Shown here: one piece after another, positions 55,930-64,000 of the stretch
Layout of the letters: each line of letters opens with the position of its first letter
Position numbering within the stretch: position 1 is the stretch's first letter
Origin: Aquamicrobium defluvii
Lineage (GTDB): Bacteria; Pseudomonadota; Alphaproteobacteria; Rhizobiales; Rhizobiaceae
Direction of reading: 5' to 3'
NCBI RefSeq assembly: GCF_004363725.1
Contig: NZ_SNZF01000025.1
Span: forward strand, 1 to 64,000
DNA length: 64,000 nucleotides
Notes under the pieces: generated by a model
The model's database searches: none
What the model was told of the DNA's origin: nothing
Seen by the model: only the letters and a program-made list of their open reading frames with translations
Program-made: the position numbers and the translations under genes

Positions 55930-56632
55930 GGTAGATTTCCTTTACATGGGGATCACGAAGCACGTCCTGAGGCAGACCGGAGGCTGCGACCGCGCCGGCC
56001 GCCAGAACGGTGACCTTGTCGCTGGTCTGGGTGACCACATTCATGTCGTGTTCGATGATGATGACGCCGATGCGGCCGCGCAGGCGCTCGATGATGAGCC
56101 GGATCATCCTGTCCGTCTCGGCAATGCTCATTCCCGCCGTCGGCTCGTCCAGAAGCAGGAACTTCGGCTTCAGGACCATGGCCATGGCCATTTCCAGAAT
56201 GCGCTGGTCTCCATGGGAAAGCGTATCGACTTCACGGTCTGCGAATGTGGCCAGTCCCATCTGCTCCAGAAGTTCACGCCTCGTTTCCCCATCCGCGTCT
56301 GCGTCTCGGACGGCGAGTTGAAGGTGTTCCGATACGGTCATGCCCTTGAACAGGCTGGTGATCTGGAAGGTTCGGGCAAGGCCGAGACGGGCGCGGCGCT
56401 GTGGCGACAGGGTGGTGATGTCCCTGCCTTCCAGCGTGACACGTCCACTCGTCGGCTTGAATATGCCGCTGACGATGTTCACGAAGGTCGTCTTGCCGGC
56501 GCCGTTGGGGCCGATGATGGCGCGTATTTCGCCATGGCCCACGTCGAGCGAGACGTCGTTCAGGGCGCGGAAGGCCCCGAACGACATGCTGACACCTTCA
56601 ACGGCGAATGCAGGATTGCTTGCCTGGTGCAA
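55907..56632 (-). CDS. livG: Branched-chain amino acid-type ABC transporter ATPase (LivG-like)
   Basis: A 241-residue ATPase with Walker A GPNGAGKTTFVNIVSG, signature LSHGDQRILEMAMAM (the LSHG variant usual for LivG), Walker B FLLLDEPTAGMS and a C-terminal SGLPQDVLRDPHVKEIYLG. It lies four bases after the binding-protein gene. Forms a heterodimer with the LivF-like protein; firmly assigned to the family. Confidence 0.9.
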   Translation of the reverse strand: MHQASNPAFAVEGVSMSFGAFRALNDVSLDVGHGEIRAIIGPNGAGKTTFVNIVSGIFKPTSGRVTLEGRDITTLSPQRRARLGLARTFQITSLFKGMTVSEHLQLAVRDADADGETRRELLEQMGLATFADREVDTLSHGDQRILEMAMAMVLKPKFLLLDEPTAGMSIAETDRMIRLIIERLRGRIGVIIIEHDMNVVTQTSDKVTVLAAGAVAASGLPQDVLRDPHVKEIYLGSAANH

Positions 56633-56636
56633 AACC

Positions 56637-57890
56637 TCAGCCCTTCGTCAGGTCGACTTCTGCGGGGTAGATCGTGCTTTCCTTCGGCGCGACCGCATAT
56701 TTACCGACAGTGCCACTTGCGATCTTCAAAAGGTAGATATCCATGAACGCCTGATGATCCTGCGGGCGGACAATGACATTGCCGAGCGGGAAGAGCGGTC
56801 CCCTGGCGTAGGTTTCGACCGTTTCGGCATGCCTGATCAGGGCAGCCGTATCGTCCTTCACCTTCCATCCGCTCGCCTCGACATTCGCCTTCACGAAACC
56901 GAGGGATTGCGCAATGCCCATGATCATGGAGGTCCCCGCGGCTTTGCCGCTGGCGGTGTGGATGCCCTCGTCATCGATGCCGAGCGCCTTGTAGATTTCC
57001 GCCATTTCGCCGGAGGCCGAGTCCTTCAGGGCCACCGGGGCGGTCTCGATGCCGAAGACGCCGTCGCCCATTGCGCCGAGTTCCCGGTAGTCGAACAGGG
57101 AGAAGCTGAGGCCGGCCAGAACGACCTGCTGGTCGTAGCCGGAGCTGCGCAGAAGCTGGATCGCCTGAAGCGCGTTGAGGACCGGAATGAAGATGCCGTC
57201 CGCCGAGCGGTCGATCTGCGCGATGAAGGGCAGGAGGTCCGGGGCATCGACGGGCAGCGCGATTGCCCTGCCCACCTCTCCGCCGGCCGCGGCTACACCC
57301 TTTTGCCACCAGTCGCGTTCCGACTGGCCCCATTTGATGTCGGCAAAGAAGGTTGCCCAGCGCTTGCCGATCGATTCCACATATTTCTGTGCCGCACCGG
57401 CGGCCGTGGCTGCCGAATTGGTCGTCATCCGGAACTGGTAGGGAACGGCGGCTCCCTTGCCTGTCGTCGCCTCCGACGAGCTCATGGTCATGTAGAGCGT
57501 GCGGTTCTCGTTGGCGATCGTGTTGCTGGCAAGTGCGATGGAAGAAATTTCGGCGCCGATGACAAAATCCACCTTCTCCTGGATGAGCAGGTGGCGAAGC
57601 TGGTTGACGCCGGTGTCGACGTCGGACTTGGTGTCCACGGTCACCAGCTTGACCGGCCGGCCGGCAATGCCGCCATTGGCGTTGAGCCAGTCGACCAGAC
57701 CGGTTGCGGCCTTGTCCCGCCAGAAACCGGTGGCGGAGTCCCATCCGGTCAGCTCGCACTGATGGCCGATGACGATCGGATCGCCGGAAGTTCCCTGTGC
57801 CAGTACCCGTGTCACTGCCGTGGGTACGAGGCTTGCCGTGGCTGCGGCTGCCGAGCCAAGAAGCACAATGCGTCGAGAGATGCGTTTCAT
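56637..57890 (-). CDS. Branched-chain-type ABC transporter, periplasmic binding protein
   Basis: A 417-residue type I (leucine/isoleucine/valine-binding-like) receptor. The N-terminus begins MKRISRRIVLLGSAAAATAS, a twin-arginine-like signal with cleavage near VLAQ|GT at about residue 31. The mature part has VIGHQCELTGWDSATGFWRD and LNANGGIAGRPVKLVTVD, typical of amide/urea/branched-chain-binding proteins. The ATG at MKRIS was chosen, as further upstream sequence belongs to the intergenic part. Lies 19 bases after the permease gene. Ligand not known. Confidence 0.88.
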   Translation of the reverse strand: MKRISRRIVLLGSAAAATASLVPTAVTRVLAQGTSGDPIVIGHQCELTGWDSATGFWRDKAATGLVDWLNANGGIAGRPVKLVTVDTKSDVDTGVNQLRHLLIQEKVDFVIGAEISSIALASNTIANENRTLYMTMSSSEATTGKGAAVPYQFRMTTNSAATAAGAAQKYVESIGKRWATFFADIKWGQSERDWWQKGVAAAGGEVGRAIALPVDAPDLLPFIAQIDRSADGIFIPVLNALQAIQLLRSSGYDQQVVLAGLSFSLFDYRELGAMGDGVFGIETAPVALKDSASGEMAEIYKALGIDDEGIHTASGKAAGTSMIMGIAQSLGFVKANVEASGWKVKDDTAALIRHAETVETYARGPLFPLGNVIVRPQDHQAFMDIYLLKIASGTVGKYAVAPKESTIYPAEVDLTKG

Positions 57891-57909
57891 TTTCGTTTCC
57901 CCTTTATGT

Positions 57910-58857
57910 TTATTGGCTTTGTTGAGAGCTTCGCGGCCTGCGCAGACCCATGACGCCGCGCGGCATCCACAGCGCCACGGCAATCAGCATCAGGCCGATG
58001 ATGAGGTCCACCCGCACCGTCCAGCGCAGCAGCAGTTCCGATGCGAGCTGCACCGCGAGCACGCCGATGGGACCGCCGTAGATGGAGGTCACTCCGCCGA
58101 CCGCCGCCCACAGGATCGACTTCAGGGACATGGACAGGCTGACCACCTCGATGGCGACGTGGCGCGAGATCAGCGCGTAGAGAGCGCCGCCAAGTCCTGC
58201 TACGCACCCGCTCACCGCAAAAACGGCAAGCCGGTAGCCGGCGGCATTGTAGCCGAGCACCTGCGCACGCATGGCGTTCTGCTGCACGGCGCGGACAACG
58301 CGCCAGGTCCGGGTGCCGGAAAACAGCCAGAAGGCGACAAGCAGAGCGGCCAGCACGGCCGATCCCAGAAGCAGCATGCCGATATTGGGGCCAACTGCGA
58401 AAGGCATTCCCAGCAGATGGAACGCCTGCGCAGGCATGGGCAAACCATCGGTTCCGCCCGTATAGGCGACCGCCGCATTGCCGAGCATGGAGAATGTGAC
58501 AGCGGAGATGATGGTGCCGATCGCGGCGCCGGAATGCGACATTTTCAGGAGCAGGGCGCCGAACACAAGGGCGATGAGCGCACCGGCCGCGGCGCCGGCT
58601 GTCATTATAAGGATCATGTTGCCGCCGACCAGCGATGTCGCCCAGACCGCGGCATAGGCTCCGGCGCCGAATACGGTGGCTTGCGCAACGCTGGGAATGT
58701 TGGCGTAGGAATAGGCAAGCGAGAAGCTGATGGCCAGGAACATCCAGCTCACGCAGCGGGCGAGCACCCCGCTCCAGAATTCTCCGACCAGCGGAGCGAT
58801 GGCGCACAGCACGGTGAGGACGCCGAGTGCGGTGACGATGCCGACGCGATCTCTCAT
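57910..58857 (-). CDS. livM: Branched-chain-type ABC transporter permease (LivM-like)
   Basis: A 315-residue LivM-like permease with eight to nine helices; SVAQATVFGAGAYAAVW and AVSGCVAGLGGALYALI are typical, and the LivM signature SILWAAVGGVTSIYGGPIG lies near residue 250. The start ATGA overlaps the LivH-like stop. Firm family assignment; forms a heterodimer with LivH if that is intact. Confidence 0.88.
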   Translation of the reverse strand: MRDRVGIVTALGVLTVLCAIAPLVGEFWSGVLARCVSWMFLAISFSLAYSYANIPSVAQATVFGAGAYAAVWATSLVGGNMILIMTAGAAAGALIALVFGALLLKMSHSGAAIGTIISAVTFSMLGNAAVAYTGGTDGLPMPAQAFHLLGMPFAVGPNIGMLLLGSAVLAALLVAFWLFSGTRTWRVVRAVQQNAMRAQVLGYNAAGYRLAVFAVSGCVAGLGGALYALISRHVAIEVVSLSMSLKSILWAAVGGVTSIYGGPIGVLAVQLASELLLRWTVRVDLIIGLMLIAVALWMPRGVMGLRRPRSSQQSQ

Positions 58858-59745
58858 GCCCGTCCCCTGAAGATGCCGTTCGGCCGGAAGTAAAGAAATG
58901 GAAGGAACAGCGCGATCGCGCACACCTCGGCATAGGTGGGCGGCAGAAACACGGAGAATACGCCACGCGCCACGCCCATGATGACGGCAGCTGCGACCGC
59001 TCCGCCCAGGCTGCCAAGCCCGCCGACGACAACCACGATGAAGGCGGGCCCGAGGACGGAGAGGCCCATCTGATAGCTGATCGTCGTCATCGGCGCGACG
59101 AGCACGCCCGCCAGTGCGGCGAAGGCCGCCGACAGCACCACAATGATCAGATAGACGCGCTCGACGGGAACGCCCGATGCCTTGGCCAGCGTCGGCGACT
59201 GTGCCACGCAGCGGATCCAGAGGCCGATTGCGGTGGAGCGCAGGAACAGCCAGAAGGCGGCCAGGATGGCGATTGCCATCATCGCGGCGACAAGCCTGTA
59301 GGTTGGATAGTATATGCCCAATATGCCGACCGCCCCACCCGATGGGCGGCGGCACCAGCCCTGGCGAACCGCCATAGAGGGCAAGCAGAGTGTCGTTGAT
59401 GACGAAGAGCAGGCCCGAGGTCGCGACCAGCCCGACCATCATGTCCTGACCGATGGTGGGGCGCAGCACGAACCTGTAGACCGGTATGCTTGCGATGCCG
59501 GCGGCAAGCGGCGCGGCGAACACGGCCAGCCAGAAGCTGCCAAGCCGGTTCACCGTGTACCAGGCTATCACCGCGCCAACCGCATAGACGGCCCCATGCG
59601 CCATGTTGAGCAGCCCCAATAGGCCGAAGATCGCATTGAGGCCCAGAGCGATGAGGCCAAGGAACATGGCCCACACCACGCCGTTGACTATCTGGAAAGC
59701 TAGCGTTGGCCAGTCGAGCAAAAAATCCTCCCCTGTGGCGGTCAT
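58854..59745 (-). pseudogene. livH: Branched-chain-type ABC transporter permease (LivH-like), frameshifted
   Basis: The N-terminal half is intact: GLNAIFGLLGLLNMAHGAVY and MVGLVATSGLLFVINDTLLA. Near 59330-59345 (a CCCCACCC run on the plus strand) the frame is lost after GLVPPPIGW, and the rest is found in the next frame: AVGILGIYYPTYRLVAAMMA to FIVVVVGGLGSLGGAVAAAV and a stop. One extra base, or two missing, explains the shift; the total of 892 bases is one more than a multiple of three. It is the first gene of the operon. Either a sequencing error or a loss of the transporter. Confidence 0.8.
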
Positions 59746-60843
59746 GGCACTTTGAACGTGCTCTGGTTCGTAGCGCGAGGTTAGGAGGCCGGCGCGGGGC
59801 TTCACAAGCGTGACTGAAGTCACCGAGCCATGGGCGAGGCCGGCCGTTCTACGCGGGCGGGCTTCTTTAGTGGCAGGAAAACAGGATGATGAGCCGCATC
59901 ATGCTTCCGATGTCCGGGCGGCGGCCTCCGGCATGACGGCGGTCATCATTGTCGGGGCGGCGGGCCGGCACAATGCTTCATTCCCATCGTTGCGGCGATA
60001 CGGGAGGAACAGCCGTCATGACAATGCTTCCAGTCCCCTCATATGCGTGCCGTGCCGAGGGCTGGCGCCTGCTCGGTGACGTCATCTGGCAATGGTTTAT
60101 GGCCCGGCCGGGCCGCAGCGCAACTGGCGCGGACCGGATGCGGGAAGGCAGACCTCAAAAGGATTCGGCTATGGCGCACGCCTTCAAGCTCCGCCGCGCC
60201 ATCCGCAGCCGTTGAGCCCGCCATGATCTCCCGCGCCATGGTCCGGGGCGAGCAGATCGCCCGTGATCTGTCCCGGCACCTCACGCGCCCCGCGCCTGAA
60301 AATGGTGGCGCGGGAACTGGCTGTGCCGTCATCTGCGATCGCACCGGAGAACCCTCTGCCAGCGTGCCAAAGCCACGCGCCTCAGGGTGCCTTCCCGTTT
60401 TGCGGGCAATGTTCCGGCGCATGTTCGGTGCGGGAAACCTGTAGAAATCGATACCCGATCGCGCGCGCCGCCACTTGGCCGCCGCCTGTTCCGGGAATAG
60501 CGGAAGGGTGCGCGGGTAGCCTGTAGAGAGGCATTTTGAGACCAGTTGAAAGGCAACGGGCAAAAGAAGCCTTGATACTTCCCTGCACGAGGCTATGGAG
60601 AGCGGACTGTCCAGGCAGTCGGGCTTTCCGATTGCCTGGCGCAATATGGCCGGAAGATGCGACGCCGTGATGCAACCGAGCGCCATTGCTGTTTTACGAT
60701 GCCGTGCCCTCGCAGCAGGGACACGCCGCTTCCCCCTTTCTCCTTCAGCCGCACGATGCGCATTTGACGGCGGCATCATTCGGTAGTCAACGCTCCCTGA
60801 AGTCCCAGCCGGTTCCAAGCGCCTTTCGGATCAGATCCCCAAA
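59746..60843. other. Gene-poor stretch of about 1.1 kb
   Basis: No recognisable gene, tRNA or element. The plus and minus strands hold overlapping open frames up to 259 codons, but none has family features, and the codons look like high-GC noise. It must contain the promoter of the leftward transporter operon near its left end and that of the glutamate-synthase-like gene near its right end. Confidence 0.5.
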
Positions 60844-62502
60844 ATGATCAAGACCATGATTCTACACCAACGCTACCTCGTGTTCGTCGCAACAGGGCTG
60901 ATCAGCATTGCCGCGCTGGCAGGAGCGATCCTCTACAGTCCCTGGCTGTTTTTGCTTGTCGCGGTCTCGGGTGCCCTGTTCCTGCTGGGCCTGCACGACC
61001 TGCACCAGCACAGGCATTCGATCCTGCGCAACTATCCGATCGTCGGGCATCTGCGGTTCGTGCTGGAGAGCTTCAGGCCCGAAATACGCCAGTATCTGAT
61101 CGAGAGCGACAACGATCAGGTGCCGTTCAGCCGGGAGCATCGCGGGCTCGTCTACCAGCGTGCCAAAGGCGTGGAGGACAAGCGTCCGTTCGGCACCATC
61201 GAGAATGTCTACGGTTCCGGCTACGCCTGGCTCACCCATTCCGCAACGCCGGTGAGCATCGCAGATACGGATTTTCGTGTCCGCATCGGAGGGCCGGCCT
61301 GCAGGCAGCCTTACAATGCCAGTCTGTTCAACATTTCGGCGATGAGCTTCGGCTCGCTGTCGGCGAACGCGATCCTTGCCCTCAACAACGGTGCGCGCAA
61401 GGGCGGCTTTGCCCACGACACGGGTGAGGGAAGCATCAGCCGCTACCATCGACAGGGCGGCGGCGATCTCATCTATCAGGTCGCCTCCGGATATTTCGGC
61501 TGCCGCAATGACGACGGCAGTTTTTCTGCGGAGAAGTTCGCGGAACTGTCCGCCGATCCGCAGATAAAGATGATCGAGATCAAGCTCAGCCAGGGCGCCA
61601 AGCCCGGCCATGGCGGCATGCTGCCAGCATCGAAGATATCGCCGGAAATCTCCGAAGCCCGCGGAATCCCGATGGGTGTGGACTGCATTTCTCCGGCGGC
61701 GCACGGTACGTTTTCGACGCCTGTCGGGCTGATGCGGTTTGTCGGTCAGTTGCGGGAGCTTTCCGGAGGCAAGCCGGTCGGCTTCAAGCTGTGCATCGGA
61801 CACCGGCGCGAGTTCATGAGCATGGTCAAGGCCATGCTCAAGACAGGCATCGTTCCCGATTTCATCGTTGTCGACGGAGCCGAGGGTGGCACCGGTGCCG
61901 CGCCGGTCGAGTTCGCCAACCGCGTGGGCATGCCGATGCTCGAGGGGCTCACCTTCGTCCATAACACGCTGCGCGGCGCAGGCATCCGCGATCAGGTGCG
62001 CATTGGCGCCGCCGGCAAGATCGTGTCGGCTTTCGACATCGCCCGCACGCTCGCGCTGGGCGCGGACTGGTGCAACGCCGCACGCGGTTTCATGTTCGCC
62101 ATCGGCTGCATACAGGCGCAGTCCTGCCACACCAATTGCTGTCCGGTGGGCATCGCGACGCAGGATCCGGTCAGGCAGCGCGCCATCGACGTCGGCGACA
62201 AGAGCGACCGTGTCACCCGTTTCCATCGCAACACCATGAAGGCGCTTGGCGAGATCGCGGGCGCGGCCGGACTAAGCCACCCCAGCGATTTCATGCCCTA
62301 TCACTTCATGTTCCGGCAGAAGGACAACGAATTCCTCGACGGCAACGAAGCCTATCCCTATCTGCCGGAGGGCTTTCTGCTTGCAGACGAGGAGATACCC
62401 GAACTCGCGGACTGGTACAGCCGCTGGGATCGCGCCAATGCCGAAAGCTTTGCGCCTCCCGAGATTCCGCACGGCCCCTTCCAGAGACGCAAGGCTGCAT
62501 AA
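60844..62502 (+). CDS. FMN-binding glutamate synthase-family protein with N-terminal membrane helices
   Basis: A 552-residue protein. Two hydrophobic helices span about residues 8-50. The soluble part is the FMN/glutamate-synthase barrel: FNISAMSFGSLSANAILALN, EIKLSQGAKPGHGGMLPASK, and VDGAEGGTGAAPVEFANR. The iron-sulfur segment GCIQAQSCHTNCCPVGIATQ near residue 420 keeps the three cysteines that bind the 3Fe-4S cluster in glutamate synthase. It lacks the glutaminase domain, so glutamine-dependent ammonia transfer is not expected; related proteins use free substrate or are of unknown role. Possible electron carrier is not seen nearby. Confidence 0.82.
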   Translation: MIKTMILHQRYLVFVATGLISIAALAGAILYSPWLFLLVAVSGALFLLGLHDLHQHRHSILRNYPIVGHLRFVLESFRPEIRQYLIESDNDQVPFSREHRGLVYQRAKGVEDKRPFGTIENVYGSGYAWLTHSATPVSIADTDFRVRIGGPACRQPYNASLFNISAMSFGSLSANAILALNNGARKGGFAHDTGEGSISRYHRQGGGDLIYQVASGYFGCRNDDGSFSAEKFAELSADPQIKMIEIKLSQGAKPGHGGMLPASKISPEISEARGIPMGVDCISPAAHGTFSTPVGLMRFVGQLRELSGGKPVGFKLCIGHRREFMSMVKAMLKTGIVPDFIVVDGAEGGTGAAPVEFANRVGMPMLEGLTFVHNTLRGAGIRDQVRIGAAGKIVSAFDIARTLALGADWCNAARGFMFAIGCIQAQSCHTNCCPVGIATQDPVRQRAIDVGDKSDRVTRFHRNTMKALGEIAGAAGLSHPSDFMPYHFMFRQKDNEFLDGNEAYPYLPEGFLLADEEIPELADWYSRWDRANAESFAPPEIPHGPFQRRKAA

Positions 62503-62605
62503 GCGCGCAGCGTCGCGCTTGCCCGCAATTCGGCGACCGGCACCCGAACGAAACGCCGATCATCGAGACGCCTCGGACGGTGAATGTGGTGGACAGAAGC
62601 AAGGA

Positions 62606-62893
62606 ATGAACGTTCCGGCCGGCGGCGCGCCTGCGCCGCCGTTTTGCCGCATAAGCAGGCTGACGGTTGGCTATGGCAGTCGCTGCATCATCCGCGATCT
62701 GAATGTCTCGCCCATTGCTGCGGGCGGCGTCACGGCGCTGGTCGGCCCCAACGGTGCCGGGAAATCCATCCTGCTGCGTGCCATCGCAGGATTGCTGCCG
62801 GCCACGGGCAAGGTGGTGCTGAATGGCCGTGACCTGCTCGCCATGTCGCGGCAGGAACGTGCGAAGCTGGTTGGCTTCATGCCCCAGAGCCTG
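62606..62893 (+). pseudogene. Truncated ABC transporter ATPase (FecE/siderophore type)
   Basis: An ATG start gives LTVGYGSRCIIRDLNVSPI, the Walker A GPNGAGKSILLRAIAGLL and RAKLVGFMPQSL, the first third of a siderophore-type (FecE-like) ATPase. After the Q-loop region (about residue 95) the homology stops and the frame runs into a membrane-protein fragment in another frame. Walker B and signature are missing. Deletion between two genes is the simplest reading. The frame itself stays open to 62956. Confidence 0.75.
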
Positions 62894-63353
62894 TCGGGCC
62901 TGTGCTGGCCATTGCGGCTTTCGTCTTCGGCATCGGTTTCCTTCTTGGGTTCCTGACGTGGAATGTGCTGTTCACGCTGGCGATCTACGCCAGCCCGGCC
63001 ATATGGCTGCCGCACCACCTCGGCTACACGGGCACCCTTGTGGCAAGCCTGTTACTGCTGGCGTCGATTGCCGTGCTGGTGCTTCGCTTTTCAGGTCGGG
63101 TGACCGGGCGCCTGCCGAGAGCGGTTACGATCCCGCAAAGTTTCCCGAAAGGCTGTTCGTGAAGCGGTGGCCACCTGTTGTGACCGGTCTCGGCTGTACG
63201 GTGGGCGTGCTGCTGTCGGGCATCCATGCCGGTGCCCTGTCGGGATGGATATTCCCCGTTTTTTGCGTGCTGGGCACGTGGAGCGGACTTGTTGCCATGC
63301 GCCGCTTCGGACGTGAAGGTGCCGCCCACGGCAAGCCGGCTCCGGCAAGCTGA
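62894..63353 (+). pseudogene. C-terminal remnant of a membrane protein, frameshifted
   Basis: From the junction with the ATPase fragment, one frame encodes AIAAFVFGIGFLLGFLTWNV and LAIYASPAIWLPHHLGYTG, three hydrophobic segments. Near 63115 a shift gives GYDPAKFPERLFVKRWPPV, then VTGLGCTVGVLLSGIHAGAL, SGWIFPVFCVLGTWSGL and a stop. I do not recognise the family; a small transporter with five or so helices at the C-terminus is likely. Lacks a start and the N-terminus. Confidence 0.5.
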
Positions 63354-63380
63354 ACGCGTTCCGACCGGTGTTGCGGAGGA

Positions 63381-64000
63381 TCAGCTCTCGGGTGCGCTGT
63401 GGAACTTGTCCTCGCGGCGATTGCCGAACAGGCGCAGCGTTTCCAGATGCTCGCGCTGCGCCCGGTAGAAGGCGTTCAGGAACGCTCTTTCCTGTCCGGG
63501 CCTGACCGGATCGGCATAACCGATCTTGCGAATGATGGTTCGGCTGATCTGCCCGAAATCCGGTGGCTCCTCTCCCTTGACGGGATCGCGAAGAACCTTC
63601 TCCAGCGTCTGCAATTCGAAACGGCCGTAGATGTCGAGATGTGAGGGCAGGAAATCGAACACGGGCCGGGCGCTTCCCTGAACGGGCAATGACAGCGCCA
63701 GATCGGGCAGCAGCACGTTGCGCGGATTGTCGACGACGATGGTGCCGGCGACCATGTCGCCCAGCCGCTGCCGGCGGCGGTTGGCCAGCGGCACGATCAG
63801 CACCGCCAGCACCCACACCAGCGTCAGCAGCACACCGAGGCCCGACATGGCATCGACGGTGAACACCATGGTCACCGGCGTGAACAGCTCGACCTCCTTC
63901 ATAAGATTGCGCGCCACGATCTGATGAGGGGTGAGCCGGCGGCCCTCGGCATTGATGACACGTATGCCGACGAGGCGCTTTCCCACGGTCCTGCCGTTCC
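63381..64000 (-). CDS. RDD-family membrane protein, partial at window edge
   Basis: The minus strand encodes the C-terminal part of an RDD-domain membrane protein. GKRLVGIRVINAEGRRLTP, VDAMSGLGVLLTLVWVLAVL and the NRRRQRLGDMVAGTIVVDN segment are characteristic of the RDD fold, followed by a soluble tail with YGRFELQTLEKVL. The 5' end lies beyond the right window edge. Function of the family is mostly unknown, though some act as Na+/H+ exchangers. Upstream neighbours are out of view. Confidence 0.8.
   Translation of the reverse strand, partial: NGRTVGKRLVGIRVINAEGRRLTPHQIVARNLMKEVELFTPVTMVFTVDAMSGLGVLLTLVWVLAVLIVPLANRRRQRLGDMVAGTIVVDNPRNVLLPDLALSLPVQGSARPVFDFLPSHLDIYGRFELQTLEKVLRDPVKGEEPPDFGQISRTIIRKIGYADPVRPGQERAFLNAFYRAQREHLETLRLFGNRREDKFHSAPES

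Noticed and set aside
57910..59823. Single 637-codon LivH-LivM fusion frame
   Set aside because: The middle third is out-of-frame arginine-rich text; the two permeases are better read as separate genes with a frameshift in the first.
60039..60818. Minus-strand 259-codon frame in the gene-poor stretch
   Set aside because: No ribosome site or recognisable motif, and unusual residue content; not supported as a gene.

Overview
The window looks like part of an alphaproteobacterial chromosome or large plasmid, most likely order Hyphomicrobiales (Rhizobiales), for example a Phyllobacteriaceae or Brucellaceae member. The grounds are high GC in most of the window, the density of ABC uptake systems paired with FCD-type GntR, LysR and MarR regulators, and short palindromic repeats flanked by TA of a kind common in that order. 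The species cannot be named from the sequence alone. No rRNA, tRNA or CRISPR array was seen.

Layout. (1) 1-10.5 kb, visibly less GC-rich: a five-gene peptide-type ABC transporter facing left, a divergent DeoR/GlpR regulator, then an amidase, a sugar-isomerase-like TIM barrel and a proline-racemase-family enzyme. (2) 10.5-12.2 kb: a gene graveyard with remnants of RidA, a CoA-transferase, a carboxymuconolactone decarboxylase, an amidase and a membrane protein whose intact relative lies at 36 kb. (3) 12.3-26.4 kb: a fused 5-oxoprolinase with a divergent MarR-like regulator and two palindromic operators; a seven-gene leftward operon (SsuABC-type transporter, GntR, Ldh2 oxidoreductase, BAAT-type hydrolase, DUF1684 protein); an M20 deacylase; a two-subunit CoA-transferase; a divergent LysR regulator. 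(4) 27.9-32.4 kb: a polar amino-acid ABC transporter and a class III aminotransferase broken by a 104-bp repeat. (5) 32.4-36.6 kb: two universal stress proteins, a conserved small protein, a two-domain kinase and a membrane protein. (6) 36.7-45.6 kb: remnants, then a GntR-controlled split transketolase divergent from an aminotransferase and aldehyde dehydrogenase, then a chimeric transposase remnant and a decayed hydantoinase pair. (7) 45.6-53.1 kb: an EamA exporter, two FAD oxidoreductases, an agmatinase-family ureohydrolase, a nitrilase-family amidase and a LuxR-type regulator. (8) 53.2-59.7 kb: a branched-chain-type ABC transporter (one permease frameshifted) co-directional with two dehydrogenases. 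(9) 60.8-64 kb: an FMN glutamate-synthase-like protein, truncated transporter pieces and an RDD membrane protein cut by the window edge.

Taken together this is an accessory catabolic region: modules of uptake system, regulator and enzymes for amides, lactams, amines, guanidino compounds and amino or hydroxy acids, mixed with decaying genes and short mobile repeats. The strongest unusual signals are the 104-bp TA-flanked element that interrupts an aminotransferase and recurs unchanged at 53.1 kb, the paired operators around the split-transketolase locus, and the amount of pseudogene debris. Substrates of all modules remain inference.
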